From the NCBI GenBank assembly GCA_963922865.1, contig CAWUJK010000019.1, forward strand, positions 1-22,756: a stretch of 22,756 bases of DNA, written 5' to 3'. Source of the DNA: CAWUJK01 sp963922865. GTDB taxonomy: Bacteria; Patescibacteriota; Gracilibacteria; BD1-5; UBA6164. This document shows positions 1 through 8,925 of this stretch, piece by piece; within the stretch, counting starts at the first letter, position 1; each line of letters opens with the position of its first letter. The notes beneath the pieces were generated by a model. The model saw only the letters and a program-made list of their open reading frames with translations. It made no database searches and was not told the origin of the DNA. The translations under genes were made by a program, and so were the position numbers.

Positions 1-27
1 TATTACATAGCTTATTATTTTCCTCAT
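1..27 (-). CDS. possible start of a gene running off the left edge
   Basis: An ATG on the minus strand opens nine codons (MRKIISYVI) that continue past the window edge without a stop. A positively charged start followed by hydrophobic residues would suit a signal peptide or a first membrane helix, but nine residues cannot show that. The main support is context: directly upstream lies a leader with a tiny ORF and a terminator-like hairpin, a layout often found ahead of a regulated gene. The real start could also be elsewhere. Low confidence. Confidence 0.3.
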
Positions 28-47
28 TTTTTTAGTTTTTAGATAAT

Positions 48-79
48 AAAAAAAAACAAAACAACAAAATCGTTGTTTT
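48..79 (-). terminator. intrinsic terminator or attenuator hairpin, minus strand
   Basis: The 8-bp perfect stem AAAACAAC/GTTGTTTT (58-65 with 72-79) has a 6-base loop. On the minus strand it is followed by GTTTTTTTTT, the form of a Rho-independent terminator. It lies about 205 bases beyond the stop of the 285-986 gene and about 20 bases before a possible start at 27, so it could end the upstream operon or attenuate the gene to the left. Confidence 0.55.
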
Positions 80-119
80 ATCTTACAGTAATAAATATGT
101 TACATTTGCCTCCTTTCAT
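78..119 (-). CDS. tiny leader-type ORF (13 codons) with a strong Shine-Dalgarno inside it
   Basis: The minus strand reads ATG, twelve sense codons, then TAA (MKGGKCNIFITVR), and the stop overlaps the start of the hairpin at 58-79. Within it lies GAAAGGAGG (109-117), the best Shine-Dalgarno match in the window. Three bases after that motif is a second ATG followed at once by TAA (100-105), a start-stop element. I see no proof that either is translated. The position ahead of a terminator hairpin is what a leader peptide would have. Confidence 0.25.
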   Translation of the reverse strand: MKGGKCNIFITVR

Positions 120-284
120 TTCTTTGACTTAATTTATATTAATAATATATCAAATAGTCTTAAATATAATATATCTATTCTCATCTTTTGCAAATATTTT
201 TGTATTCTCTTTTTAGTTTTTTAGTGTATAGTTTAAATTTTCTCTAAAGTATATCAAAATAAAAAAACATATCTTTTAATAAAT

Positions 285-986
285 TTAATAACTTATTATT
301 AAATCTTTTTCTTCTCATCTAAATCAAATTTGACATAGATTATAATTCAATACTCTTGACATAGTTATTGATAAAATTTGCTCTGTTTTGATTTGAGTAG
401 ATAAAAATAATTTATGCTTTTCATCAAATTTTTCTATATAAATTCATGATATAACTCCTCTATTTATTCATTTAAACATAGCTTTTACTTGACCTGATTC
501 ACGAACAGGAGGATTAAAAAAAATTTTCTCCCCCATAGCCTTATAATCACTTCATTTATACATTAAATTTTCTATTTTAACTCAAACTGTAACAAGAGGT
601 ACACTAAAATCAACATCAAAACAATTTATTTCTTGATTAAAAAATCATAAATCCTTATAATAGCTTTCCAAAATCTCCATCTCTTCTTTTAAACTAACTC
701 AAACTATATGAGTTTTTTTACTATTTTTTATAGCAGAATCAAATATTTTTTTAAAAATTTCAAGCTCATCTTTTGGAGAATAAACCATAGACCAAGTGGC
801 CGGTTTAGTCTTTGATTTTTCTAACATCTCTAAATTTTTTTTCTCTTCCAAAAATTCACTCAAAAATATAACTTCAATACCATCAGAAGCTATATTTTTT
901 TCATAGATTAGTTTTTTTATAAGAAACTTATTATCTCAAATATTGTAATCTATATTAACTATTTTGTGGGGAAAGATTTGTTTCAT
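285..986 (-). CDS. conserved-looking protein of unknown function
   Basis: An open frame of 233 aa when UGA is read as Gly, ending in TAA. I do not recognise the family. It is a mixed alpha/beta-type soluble sequence without membrane segments or a signal peptide. The most motif-like stretch is near the middle to C-terminal part (YKAMGEKIFFNPPVRESGQ). The frame is open to an ATG at 1034, which would overlap the upstream gene by 80 bases. I prefer the ATG at 986 (MKQIFPHKIV), which leaves a 32-base overlap. No Shine-Dalgarno is present at either start. It is probably cotranscribed with the upstream gene at 955-1380. Confidence 0.7.
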
Positions 987-1380
987 AAAAATGTGATTTA
1001 TATAAGACTTCTTCTGAATGTCTTGAGTTATCATAGTCTAAAACACTCAACAATAACGACTGATTTCTAAAGGTTTGTCATTTAATAGTAATAATTCCCC
1101 TAAGGGTCTTTCTTATTTTTCTTACATTTCATTTATGTTCAAATATGATAGATTTAAGTTTTTCAATAGAAACAAATTCCGTATTTCGACTATTAAATAC
1201 TAGCTCTAGTATTCTTTTAACACCAATATAATCAACTCTTATATTTTCATCTGTAAAACCCAAAAAAATAGCCAAGCAATAGTTTTGTTTTGAAAAATAC
1301 TTTGCTCAAATCAAATCCCTCACTACCTCTAGTTTAGGTCTTAGTTCTGAACTGCTATATTGTCTATTTTTTTGGTTCAT
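955..1380 (-). CDS. small protein of unknown function, overlapping the next gene
   Basis: Reads as 141 aa from ATG (MNQKNRQYSS) to TAA with three UGA glycines. It is basic in the middle (VRKIRKTLRG) and may be mostly helical; no family is recognised. The C-terminal tail overlaps the start of the downstream unknown gene in another frame, which suggests translational coupling. It contains one CGA codon (1186-1188), a codon almost absent from this window. It starts 24 bases after the rnhB stop, so it is likely the second gene of an rnhB-led operon. Confidence 0.65.
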
Positions 1381-1404
1381 AATTAAATAAAATTAAAATA
1401 CAAA

Positions 1405-2031
1405 TTAAGATTTCTCCAAAATCTTTTTAACTGGCTTATAACTAAGTCTGTGTATTCAAGTTATGTTATTTTTATTTTGCAGGTTTTGTTTATGCTTTTT
1501 AGTTCAATATCATTTATGATTTTCTATTCATAGATTTGGGTATAGTTGAGAATATGTTTTTAATAGCTTATCTCTAAAAACTTTTGCTATAATGCTTGCT
1601 GCTCAAATTTCTTTTATTTTTGAATCTCATCAAACCACAAAGATTGGTTTTTTGTTTAATTCTTCAAATATATAATTATCATTTCAATCTATAAGGGTTT
1701 TCTTTATTTTTCTTTTATCAATTTTTCTTAAAAGCTCAATTAGGGCTCTTCTCATAGCTTCCTTATTTGCTTTTTTTATATTTATCTCATCAATAACAAA
1801 GTTATCCACAACTCAAACTCAAAAAAAAATTTTGGGTTTTTCTAAAACACTGTATTGTATGAGTTTTTTGTATATTTTTTCTCTTTTTTTTGTAGATATT
1901 TTTTTTGAATCATTCAAACTAGATAAAAATTCTTTTTCTAAAGAGGTCTTTGAGTTAAAAGTCAAAGCGCAAGCGACTACCGGTCAAAGCCAAGGTCATC
2001 TACCAGCTTCATCTATTCAAATTTTGTACAT
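1405..2031 (-). CDS. rnhB: ribonuclease HII
   Basis: Cleaves RNA from RNA-DNA hybrids and removes misincorporated ribonucleotides from DNA in the cytoplasm. The 208-aa protein (usual length about 200-220) opens with YKIGIDEAGRGPWLGPVVA, and the two glycines of that motif encoded by UGA fit the family exactly. The four expected acidic catalytic residues are visible at about D7, E8, D115 and D136. DSKK (41-44), GAASIIAKVFRD (about 143-154), HKGYGTKKH (about 172-180) and HRLSYKP (194-200) are the usual later blocks. No upstream in-frame ATG exists, so the start is firm despite the lack of a Shine-Dalgarno. It is divergent from the DUF721 gene and followed by two unknown genes on the same strand. 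Confidence 0.95.
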
Positions 2032-2143
2032 TGATATTTTCTTATTTTCTATTAAAATAAAAATAGAAAACTGATTCAATAAGTAAGCTAAATTAGGATT
2101 GTTAGTAAAAACAACAGTAATATTTTAAAAAAAAATCACAAAA

Positions 2144-2428
2144 ATGCAAATAAAACTGGATGTAAACAAAAATAATATAAATGATACCATAATAAAATCT
2201 ATTATATTTAAAACGGTAATAGAGTTATTTTTTGAAAAAAATAAGATAGATATAAAAAATAGTGTCAGGTCTATAAAAATGTTTGGAGATGTATTTTTAG
2301 TAAATGTAGAAAAACCCATAATAGCTCACGAGCTTTATTTAATAAATGAGGAGATAAAAAAAGTCGTAATTAAAAAATTAAAGAAAATGTGATTTAATTT
2401 TTTAAGATTTGAAATAAAATACAAATAA
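2144..2428 (+). CDS. DUF721 / DciA-like small protein
   Basis: A 94-aa protein ending in TAA. A UGA near the end must be read as Gly to give the C-terminus GFNFLRFEIKYK. The middle to end pattern (a strand, then VEKPIIAHELYLINEEIKKVVIK, then a final beta strand) resembles the core of DUF721/DciA, a short KH-like domain; DciA proteins help load the replicative helicase. Here only the core is present, without the longer tails of proteobacterial DciA. The start is fixed because an in-frame TAA lies five codons upstream. It converges on gdhA with only 3 bases between stops and no terminator. The family call rests on pattern alone and is moderate. Confidence 0.55.
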
Positions 2429-2431
2429 AAA

Positions 2432-3691
2432 CTAAGCTTGAGTTCTTAATTTCATAGCATCAATTACTCTTTTAATTGATATAATATAAGCAGCATTTCT
2501 AAAACTGCAATTATATTGTTTTGATGTATTAAAAACATCAATTGTAGCTCTTATTATTTTTTTGAAAAGTTTAGAATCAACTTCATCTTCATCCCAATAA
2601 AAATTGGCGTTATTTTGTACTAGTTCGAAATATGAGACCATAACTCACCCAGAGTTAGCTAAAATATCTGGAATAACTTTTATATTATTTTTTTCTAATA
2701 CTTCATCTGCCTCAGGTGTAACAGGTCAATTTGCAAGTTCTAGTATGAAAGATGCTTTTATTTTTTCTGCATTTTCCAAGGTTATTTGATTCTCAAGTGC
2801 TGCTGGGATTAATATATCAACATCTAACTCTAGAATATCTTTAGTTTTCAATTTTTGTGAATTCTTATAATCAATTACTGATTTTTTAGATAACTTCAAT
2901 CTAGATAGTTCTCATATATTCAAACCTTTTTTGTTTATAATAGATCATTTAGAATCTGAAATTGCTATGATTTTAGCTCAAAGTTCAACTAATATCTCAG
3001 CAGCGGTTAAGCCCGCATTTCATGCTCATTGTATCGCAATATCTTTTCATTTTAAATCTTGACCTAGTTCTTTTAGGATTGTTTGTAAAACATATATTCA
3101 TCATTGGGCTGTAGCTTTTGATCTACCTTTGGATCATCAAACTTCAAGGGGTTTTCAAGTAAAAGATCAAGGACTATATTCTCAAGATAAATATGAATAT
3201 TCATCCATCATCCATGCCATTATTTGTGGGTTTGTATTAACATCAGGGGCTGGTATATCAGTCTTTGGTCATATATATTTATATATAGCCCTAACATATC
3301 ATCTTGAAAGTTGTTCTAATTCTTTTTGGCTTAAATCTTTCGGATCTACTATAACTCAACCTTTAGCTCCTCAAAGAGGTATATCAATTACTCAACATTT
3401 AAAAGTCATCCATAGTGACAAAGCTTTTACTTCTGAATAATTCACATCAGGATGAAATCTTATACCTCACTTAAAAGGTCATCTAGAATCATTATGTTGT
3501 GATCTATATCAAGTAAACATTTTTATACTTCAATCATCCATTTTAACAGGAATAGTGACTTCCAAAATTCTTTTTGGACGAGATATTTGAGAAAATATAT
3601 TTGTATTGTTACTACAATCTTCAAATAATCCACAAGCTTTATTTAACTGTTTTCAAGCATTTTCAAATGCATCAATAATATTTCTTTTCAT
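2432..3691 (-). CDS. gdhA: glutamate dehydrogenase
   Basis: Oxidative deamination of glutamate to 2-oxoglutarate and ammonia, or the reverse, with NAD(P). The 419-aa length matches hexameric bacterial and archaeal GDH. Visible residues: GPFKGGIRFHP with K74; TFKCGV with K98; PLGGAKGG with catalytic K110; PAPDVNTNP with catalytic D150; the dinucleotide loop GAGNAG (222-227); and AISDSKG with an acidic residue at the end of the second strand, which favours NAD over NADP. Many of these glycines are UGA. LANSGGVMVSYFE near residue 340 is also typical. The gene stands alone on its strand with its own putative promoter. It would give a reduced organism a route to use glutamate or to balance nitrogen. 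Confidence 0.96.
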
Positions 3692-3760
3692 TTAAATTTT
3701 TATTATAATAATAAAATCTAGTTTAGATTATAAAAATAATATTAACTATATTAATTAATT
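3692..3760 (-). promoter_or_regulatory. possible gdhA promoter with small dyad
   Basis: On the minus strand a TATAAT lies only about ten bases before the gdhA ATG, which would give a leaderless or near-leaderless mRNA. Just upstream is the dyad AATCTA-GTT-TAGATT, a possible operator. The -35 match is poor. AT richness makes chance TATAAT likely. Confidence 0.3.
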
Positions 3761-3793
3761 TTTCAAATTCTTATATTTTTTTATTTTTAGGTA

Positions 3794-3821
3794 TTGACTT
3801 TTTATTTATAAATACTAATAT
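3794..3821 (+). promoter_or_regulatory. sigma70-type promoter for the carbonic-anhydrase-like gene
   Basis: TTGACT (3794-3799) and TAATAT (3816-3821) are separated by 16 bases and point at the gene starting at 3860, leaving a leader of roughly 30 bases. It is one of the better promoter matches in the window. No Shine-Dalgarno follows. Confidence 0.5.
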
Positions 3822-3859
3822 AGGTTTTATATATTTTATATTTAACAAAACTATATAGC

Positions 3860-4651
3860 ATGCTTGATAAAATGAAAATAGCAAATAATGTCATAACAAG
3901 AAGAAACATAAAAGAGAGGTTATTTAGAATACAAGAGTCTGATTTTTATAATCCTAACTGTATAGATGGTAGAGACACTGACAATTATAGACCTTCTATT
4001 GCATGATGAAAAATATGAGTTTTAATGGCAGTGTTAAAAACCTTGGATGAATTAAAAATTAATAATGATAGAAAAAAAGAAACAATAACATTTTTGAATC
4101 AATATTTTGGATGATTTGGTTTCCACTCAGATACACATGTGAAAAAGAATGATTGTAAGTGATGCGGACATATAAAACACTGACTTTTTGAAAGTATAAA
4201 AGATTATGGATTATCTCAAGATAGTATAGATTTAATAAAAGAGGAAATAAAACAAACAAAAGAAAAAAACATAGATACTTTGGAGTGAAATCATGAAGAA
4301 ATAGCAGTCTTATTAATAGAAAATAAGCAATACTGAGTAAAATCAAATCTCAACTGAAAACAATTTTTTGTTTACAATTCTTGATATGCTTTAGAACTAT
4401 ACGAAAAAATAGCTGAAGAATTATTAAAAAAACAATGAATATTATACTGAATCAAAGATTTATGAAAAAAGTTTTTTGAATCATGACAAAGTCAATTTCT
4501 TACTACATGAAAAAAACTAGCTGGTTGACTTCCAATATATAAATTAAAACTAAAAAACAGTTGAGAGATATTATCTTTAGATAAAATATGAACTGTAGAA
4601 AAAGATGAAAAAGTAAGAACAAAAGTATGCAGTATCATAGAAAATAGATAA
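3860..4651 (+). CDS. zeta-class (cadmium-type) carbonic-anhydrase-like protein
   Basis: A 263-aa protein rich in UGA glycines. It carries the sequence NCIDGRDTDNYRPSIAGG, giving C34-x-D36-x-R38, followed by GFHSDTH with H89 and then C99 in NDCKGCGH. In cadmium-type zeta carbonic anhydrases the metal is held by Cys, His and Cys, with the same Cys-x-Asp-x-Arg arrangement and a ten-residue His to Cys step; both spacings agree here. The likely activity is reversible CO2 hydration in the cytoplasm. The second half (120-263) is not explained by that core. ATG codons at 3860 and 3872 are in frame; I took the first. The extra Cys102 and His104 could also bind metal. The call is family-level inference. 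It ends just before a strong terminator. Confidence 0.6.
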
Positions 4652-4697
4652 ATATATGATTTATATAAATAACTAATAAATATCTATTCAAGAATAC

Positions 4698-4737
4698 AAA
4701 AAGCAATGAACATACCGTGGTATGTTCATTGCTTTTT
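4698..4737. terminator. strong bidirectional intrinsic terminator
   Basis: A perfect 19-bp inverted repeat (4698-4716 with 4719-4737) with a 2-base centre, containing AGCAATGAACATACC and its complement. It is flanked by runs of A on the left and T on the right, so it can end transcripts in both directions. It lies between the convergent carbonic-anhydrase-like and antiporter genes. Confidence 0.9.
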
Positions 4738-4798
4738 TTAAAAAAATTCTATTTATAAAATTTTTTGAATCCTTACTATAAATTAAAAATAATTGAAT

Positions 4799-6949
4799 TT
4801 AATATACTTTTTTTATATCTGACTCAATTCATTCTTCTATCTCTTGTTTAAATTTCAAATAAAGTTTAGGACTTATAACATCTCTTTTATAAAGTCGCTC
4901 AACTACTTCTTCTTCTATTTTCAAAAGAGATTTATTAGTTAGATTTGATTCAATAACCATTATTGTAGATCTATACCTAGAAGCTATTTCATCCATCTTA
5001 GATTTAGCTGAATCATAAAAATTTTTATATACCAACATAACTTCATCTATGATTTTATTATCAAATCAAAAATCTATTTGTGATAACAATTTTAATTCTT
5101 TTAAAACTTTTCTTGTAATAATAACTCTAGTTCTATTTCTGATATATCTATTTATATGATCTTCCTCCATTGGTCTTAAATAATTCATAATTTTTTCAAA
5201 AATATCTGATTTTTCATTAGTATCATCAACTATTCTAGAAAACTGATCTAATCAAGAGTTTAGTCTTTCAACTTGTCTTGATATTTTAGTTAGAATGAAA
5301 ACAAAATTATGCTCACTTATCTCATTATATTCAAATAACTCTTTTAGATATTTTTTTTCTACTCAAAGAGCATAAAGAGAAATTGCTCTTTTTATAAGTT
5401 TATCTGAGTCTTTTCATTGTTCTTTTAAAAGTTCATTTAATCAAGATACAGCTTCTTGCAATTTAATTTCATATTTATTTTTTAAACTTCTATGTTCATC
5501 TAAAGTTAAATATCATTTTTCAAACAACACACTTAATTTTTTTAATATTCTAATATTTGCTATTATCTTAGCTTCATCATATTCAAACTCTTCAAGTGGG
5601 TTTAGTTTTGTTACTCACATTTTTTTCATCATATATGAAATTGTGTTTGCTTTTATCAATAAAGTAAACATTATAGCTCATATAGTTATAACCAAAATAA
5701 AATCTTTTATATCAAAATCAAAATTCCATCCAACTCTTTGTTGGAAGGCTAAAACTTTATGATAATTGGAATCTCATTCTCAAGGTATTATAAGAGCCAT
5801 CATAATAGCTAGTGCTCATCTAAGGCTTCACCAAGACAGTAAATGTTGCCACTCTATGGGGGTTTTTTCTTCTAATTTAAAAATATTTATAAATCATATT
5901 GGTAAATAAACAGCTAGTGCTCTTGCTAAACTTGCAACTATTATAACTAATACTATTGGAAGAAAAAATTTAGAAAAATTTGTATCTATATCTGCTAATA
6001 TTAGTCACATCAAAATAAAAACAAGTGAATTTGAAACAAAAGCAAAATATTCCCAAAACATTTTCATATGATTTTCTACTTTTGGAGAAATCTTATATCT
6101 ACCATAATTTCATATAATTATTCAAGCCATAACAGTTGATATAACTCATGATATTCATATATAATTTATGTCTAGTTCATACTTAAAATAATGTGTTATT
6201 CACTCAGCTAAAACAAATGTCAAATGAGCTAAAACCATGGTTAGAGTTATTTCTAATGCTTCATTATTTTTTATTTTTTCTATTATTTTTGAAAAAAGTA
6301 TCCCAGTAAATGCTCAAAATATCATTCATCAAATAGCCATAGTCAAAAATGATAAAGTTCCGTGAGCAAAAAGTCATGAATTTATTGTTGTTCATTCAAG
6401 TATTACTCATAAAACTACCAAAAATAAAGCTAGTGCTGTTCCATCATTGAATAAACTTTCTCATTCAAATATCAATGCTAGTCTTCTTGGTGCTCAGATA
6501 TTTCTAAATATTGCCAAAACTGCAACAGGGTCTGTTGCTGATATAAGTGTTCAAAAAAGCAAACACACTATAAATGGTATTGGAAATCAAACAAAGGGTA
6601 GCAAATAAAATAAACCTAGCGCTATTACAAGTGAAGATATAATTAATCAAACAACAGACAGTGCTCATATTGTTTTCCAGTTTTTTATCATCTCTCTGTA
6701 ATTGATATTATAAGATGATTCAAAAAGTAGTACTGGCAAAAAAACAAAAAAAAGTATTTCTGGTGTAAGTTTAAAATGATTTATAAATCAAAAAAAATCA
6801 GTTTTTGCTATTGGTACTAACAAAAGTCAAACAACAACAAGCAAAACTGTATATGGTATGTTTATTTTTTTTGAAAAAAGAAATACTCATGTAGATACTA
6901 TTAATAAAAAAAGTAAAGAAAGAATAGAGCTCAAAAAAGTTATTTCCAT
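4799..6949 (-). CDS. CPA1-family Na+/H+ antiporter (NhaP type) with long C-terminal tail
   Basis: Exchanges protons for Na+ (or K+) across the cytoplasmic membrane, for pH and salt homeostasis. The 716-aa protein has about 12 hydrophobic segments in residues 1-435. Diagnostic motifs are present: SATDPVAVLAIF with T139-D140; FEGESLFNDGTALALF with N168-D169; and WGSLRGAL with R377. Residues about 450-716 form a long soluble, probably helical and coiled-coil C-terminal domain, larger than in short NhaP proteins and probably regulatory. The start ATG is the first in frame, and a TATAAT lies about 11 bases before it. It converges on the carbonic-anhydrase-like gene; CO2 hydration yields the protons such an antiporter handles, but a functional link is only a guess. 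Confidence 0.93.
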
Positions 6950-6971
6950 GATGTTTTTTAATTATAACTTA

Positions 6972-7021
6972 TAGACAAAAGATTTTAACTTATTTTTTAA
7001 TAAGTCAAATTAAATTGTCTA
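6972..7021. repeat. imperfect inverted repeat upstream of the antiporter gene
   Basis: TAGACAA (6972-6978) pairs with TTGTCTA (7015-7021). Inside, TTTTAACTTATT faces AATAAGTCAAA with few mismatches around a T-rich loop. It lies 23 bases upstream of the antiporter start and overlaps a possible -35 (TTGACT on the minus strand), so it could be an operator or a leader hairpin. No U-run makes it a good terminator. Confidence 0.45.
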
Positions 7022-7107
7022 ATTATTTTAAGTTTTAGCTGATATTTTTTTAGTTTTTATAAAATAATTTATGTTATAAAAAATATTTTAACTTCAAAAT
7101 ATTTAGT

Positions 7108-7578
7108 TTAATTTTTTAAGTTCACAAACTCAGTTGTATCTATAGGTAGGTCTCATTTTTGTTTATATTTTTCAATTTCTTCTATGTGCTGTCCTAAAGT
7201 ATTTAAAAATAAATCTTTGCTCTCTCAGTATGGAACAACTATTTTTGCTTCTATGTTTTCAAAAATCTTACACGAATCTTTTGTTCAAACTATTATCAGT
7301 ATATCAACATCTCCAAAAAAATCTGATATCTCTTCTTTAAGTTCAAAATTATCCTCACTTACAATAACCAAATGCTTCGAATCTATCAAAAAATGATAAA
7401 ATAAATTTCAAGCATATTGTTTAACCTCAAGCAATATATTTGATTTTTCGTATTCTCAAGGAAAACTAACATCAAAAGAGTCTAAAAGTACTTGTTTTGT
7501 ATTGGTATTAAAAGAAATTCATTTTTTTATAGAGTCTTCTATTATTAAATTCTCTCATTTATAATATATATCTAACAT
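7108..7578 (-). CDS. degenerate metallo-beta-lactamase-fold protein
   Basis: A 156-aa protein (MLDIYYKGEN to TAA). FPGEYEKSNI near residue 40, a strand-rich middle (FYHFLIDSKHLVIVSEDN), DVDILIIVG near residue 92 and AKIVVPYG near 112 follow the layout of the small lactamase_B_3 group seen in many CPR genomes. The metal-binding HxHxDH motif and the later histidines are missing, so hydrolase activity is doubtful; a binding or structural role is possible. It follows the Nudix gene by 14 bases on the same strand. The fold assignment is by motif order only. Confidence 0.55.
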
Positions 7579-7592
7579 ATTAATTAATTTTT

Positions 7593-8045
7593 TTAAATAA
7601 AATAGGTTTTATTTCTACTAACTATTGGGTATAAATCAAATTTTATTGGGATTTTTTTTATTTTATCTATATCAACCCATTCATATCAAACAAATCTTTC
7701 TTCTTTTTGTACAACTGGTAATTCATTTCAGTTATATCTAACTAAAAACAAATAAACATCCTTGTCTATCAAAGGATTATTTTTTAAATATCATGCAGTA
7801 AAAGTATAGTTTAGTTTAGTTATAAACTTAATAACTTCTAAATCTTGTTTTTTTAGACCTGCTTCCTCACTTATTTCTCTAATTGCTGCATCTTTTGCTA
7901 TTTCTCACTCTTCTATATGTCATTTAGGTATAACATATTCTTCATTATTTTTAGAGTTTTTCCATTTTAGAAGTAATATCTCAATTTTATTAGCATTTTT
8001 ACGATACACTATTCAACCAGAGCTTTTTTCATATTTTCTAGCCAT
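7593..8045 (-). CDS. Nudix hydrolase
   Basis: Hydrolyses a nucleoside diphosphate linked to another group; the substrate cannot be read from the sequence. The 150-aa length is typical for a single Nudix domain. The full Nudix box is present: G42-x5-E48-x7-R56-E57-x2-E60-E61-x-G63 (GHIEEGEIAKDAAIREISEE), with a UGA glycine at G42 and G47. The opening SSGGIVYRK and the later VGYEWVDIDKI are also usual and resemble the diadenosine-polyphosphate (Ap4A) branch. It leads a short operon with the lactamase-fold gene, 14 bases apart, and has a recognisable promoter upstream. Confidence 0.92.
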
Positions 8046-8078
8046 AGTTTTTCTACTTTGGTTAAGGGGTTTTGAAGT

Positions 8079-8106
8079 ATGATAATAGAAAAAATACAAA
8101 TTTCAA
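8079..8106 (-). promoter_or_regulatory. promoter for the Nudix gene pair
   Basis: On the minus strand TTGAAA (8101-8106) and TATCAT (8079-8084) are separated by 16 bases, with the Nudix ATG about 34 bases downstream of the -10. No Shine-Dalgarno follows. Confidence 0.45.
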
Positions 8107-8151
8107 ATTTATGTTTTTGTTTTAAATTTAATCTAGGTTTATAAAAATATT

Positions 8152-8727
8152 TTATTTATTGTTTTTGCTTCAATAAACTTTAAGTTTAATTCAAAAAAAA
8201 ATTCACTTTTCTAAATTACTTGAAATCAAATCAGTAGTTTCTTTTAAAGTGTTGTATATATTTTCATCACTCATTTCTCTTTGTAAAGTAATACCAGGAT
8301 AAAGTGATTTCATTGGTCATGACAAAGAAACTAAATCAATAACTATTGCTCTAAAACCATTATCATTATCTTTATCTAAAAAAGACATAAGCAATTCTCT
8401 AGCTTCATAATTATCAAAATATTTACTATTGATCAAACGAATTGACTCTTCTTTATAAGAGGGAAATTTAAGTTCAGCAAATTGCAAAATATGGTTTACT
8501 GAAATTTTTATTTCATCAATTAAATATTTTATTTGAAAATGAAGTTCATTATAATTTGATATTTCTTTTTCTCATAACAAAACATCATAATAAGCATTTT
8601 TTATATCTTCTCTTGAGTATTTTCATTGCTCAATAGATTGGTTTAGTCATCAAAATTCTTGATATTCATCATATTCTCAAGAAGCTATTAATTCTTTTAA
8701 TGTTTCAAATTTTTTAAATGTTTTCAT
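8152..8727 (-). CDS. hypothetical soluble protein, 191 aa
   Basis: Reads from ATG (MKTFKKFETL) to TAA with UGA as Gly. The sequence is acidic, mostly helical in the first 130 residues and free of membrane segments. SGEYDEYQEF near the start and YPGITLQREM near residue 143 are the only motif-like stretches, and I cannot assign a family. It lies alone between the Nudix promoter and the divergent hisS promoter region. Its clean frame across eleven UGA codons supports it being real. Confidence 0.75.
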
Positions 8728-8782
8728 ACTTTAACTGTGGAGGGTTTACAAATTCAACAAATGATATTATACAAATACACAA

Positions 8783-8812
8783 TTGAAAGTCAACATAATT
8801 TTAGGCTATAAT
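8783..8812 (+). promoter_or_regulatory. hisS promoter
   Basis: TTGAAA (8783-8788), an 18-base spacer and a perfect TATAAT (8807-8812). It points at hisS, with a leader of a little over 100 bases before the ATG at 8926. I see no clear T-box or other riboswitch fold in that leader. Confidence 0.55.
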
Positions 8813-8925
8813 TTCAAAAAAATACAATATATAAAAAAACCAATACTTTTTCTAAAAGAATAAAACTATTGAAAAATAATATTAATTTAGTATTATTGCT
8901 TTGACATATAACTTTATTTAGAAAA

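Noticed and set aside
109..117. CCTCCTTTC resembling the 3' end of 16S rRNA
   Set aside because: Only nine bases match and no rRNA precedes it; the complement works better as a Shine-Dalgarno motif in a minus-strand leader.
1832..2074. Plus-strand 80-codon frame opposite rnhB
   Set aside because: It overlaps the N-terminal catalytic region of RNase HII on the other strand and has a low-complexity, Phe/Ile-rich translation.
2125..2319. Minus-strand frame opposite the DUF721 gene
   Set aside because: A hydrophobic low-complexity translation in an A/T-rich stretch; the plus-strand frame has a better protein pattern and a UGA-extended end.
3129..3440. Open frame on the plus strand opposite gdhA
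   Set aside because: It lies wholly within the glutamate dehydrogenase gene, whose minus-strand protein matches its family from end to end; the plus-strand translation has no recognisable features.
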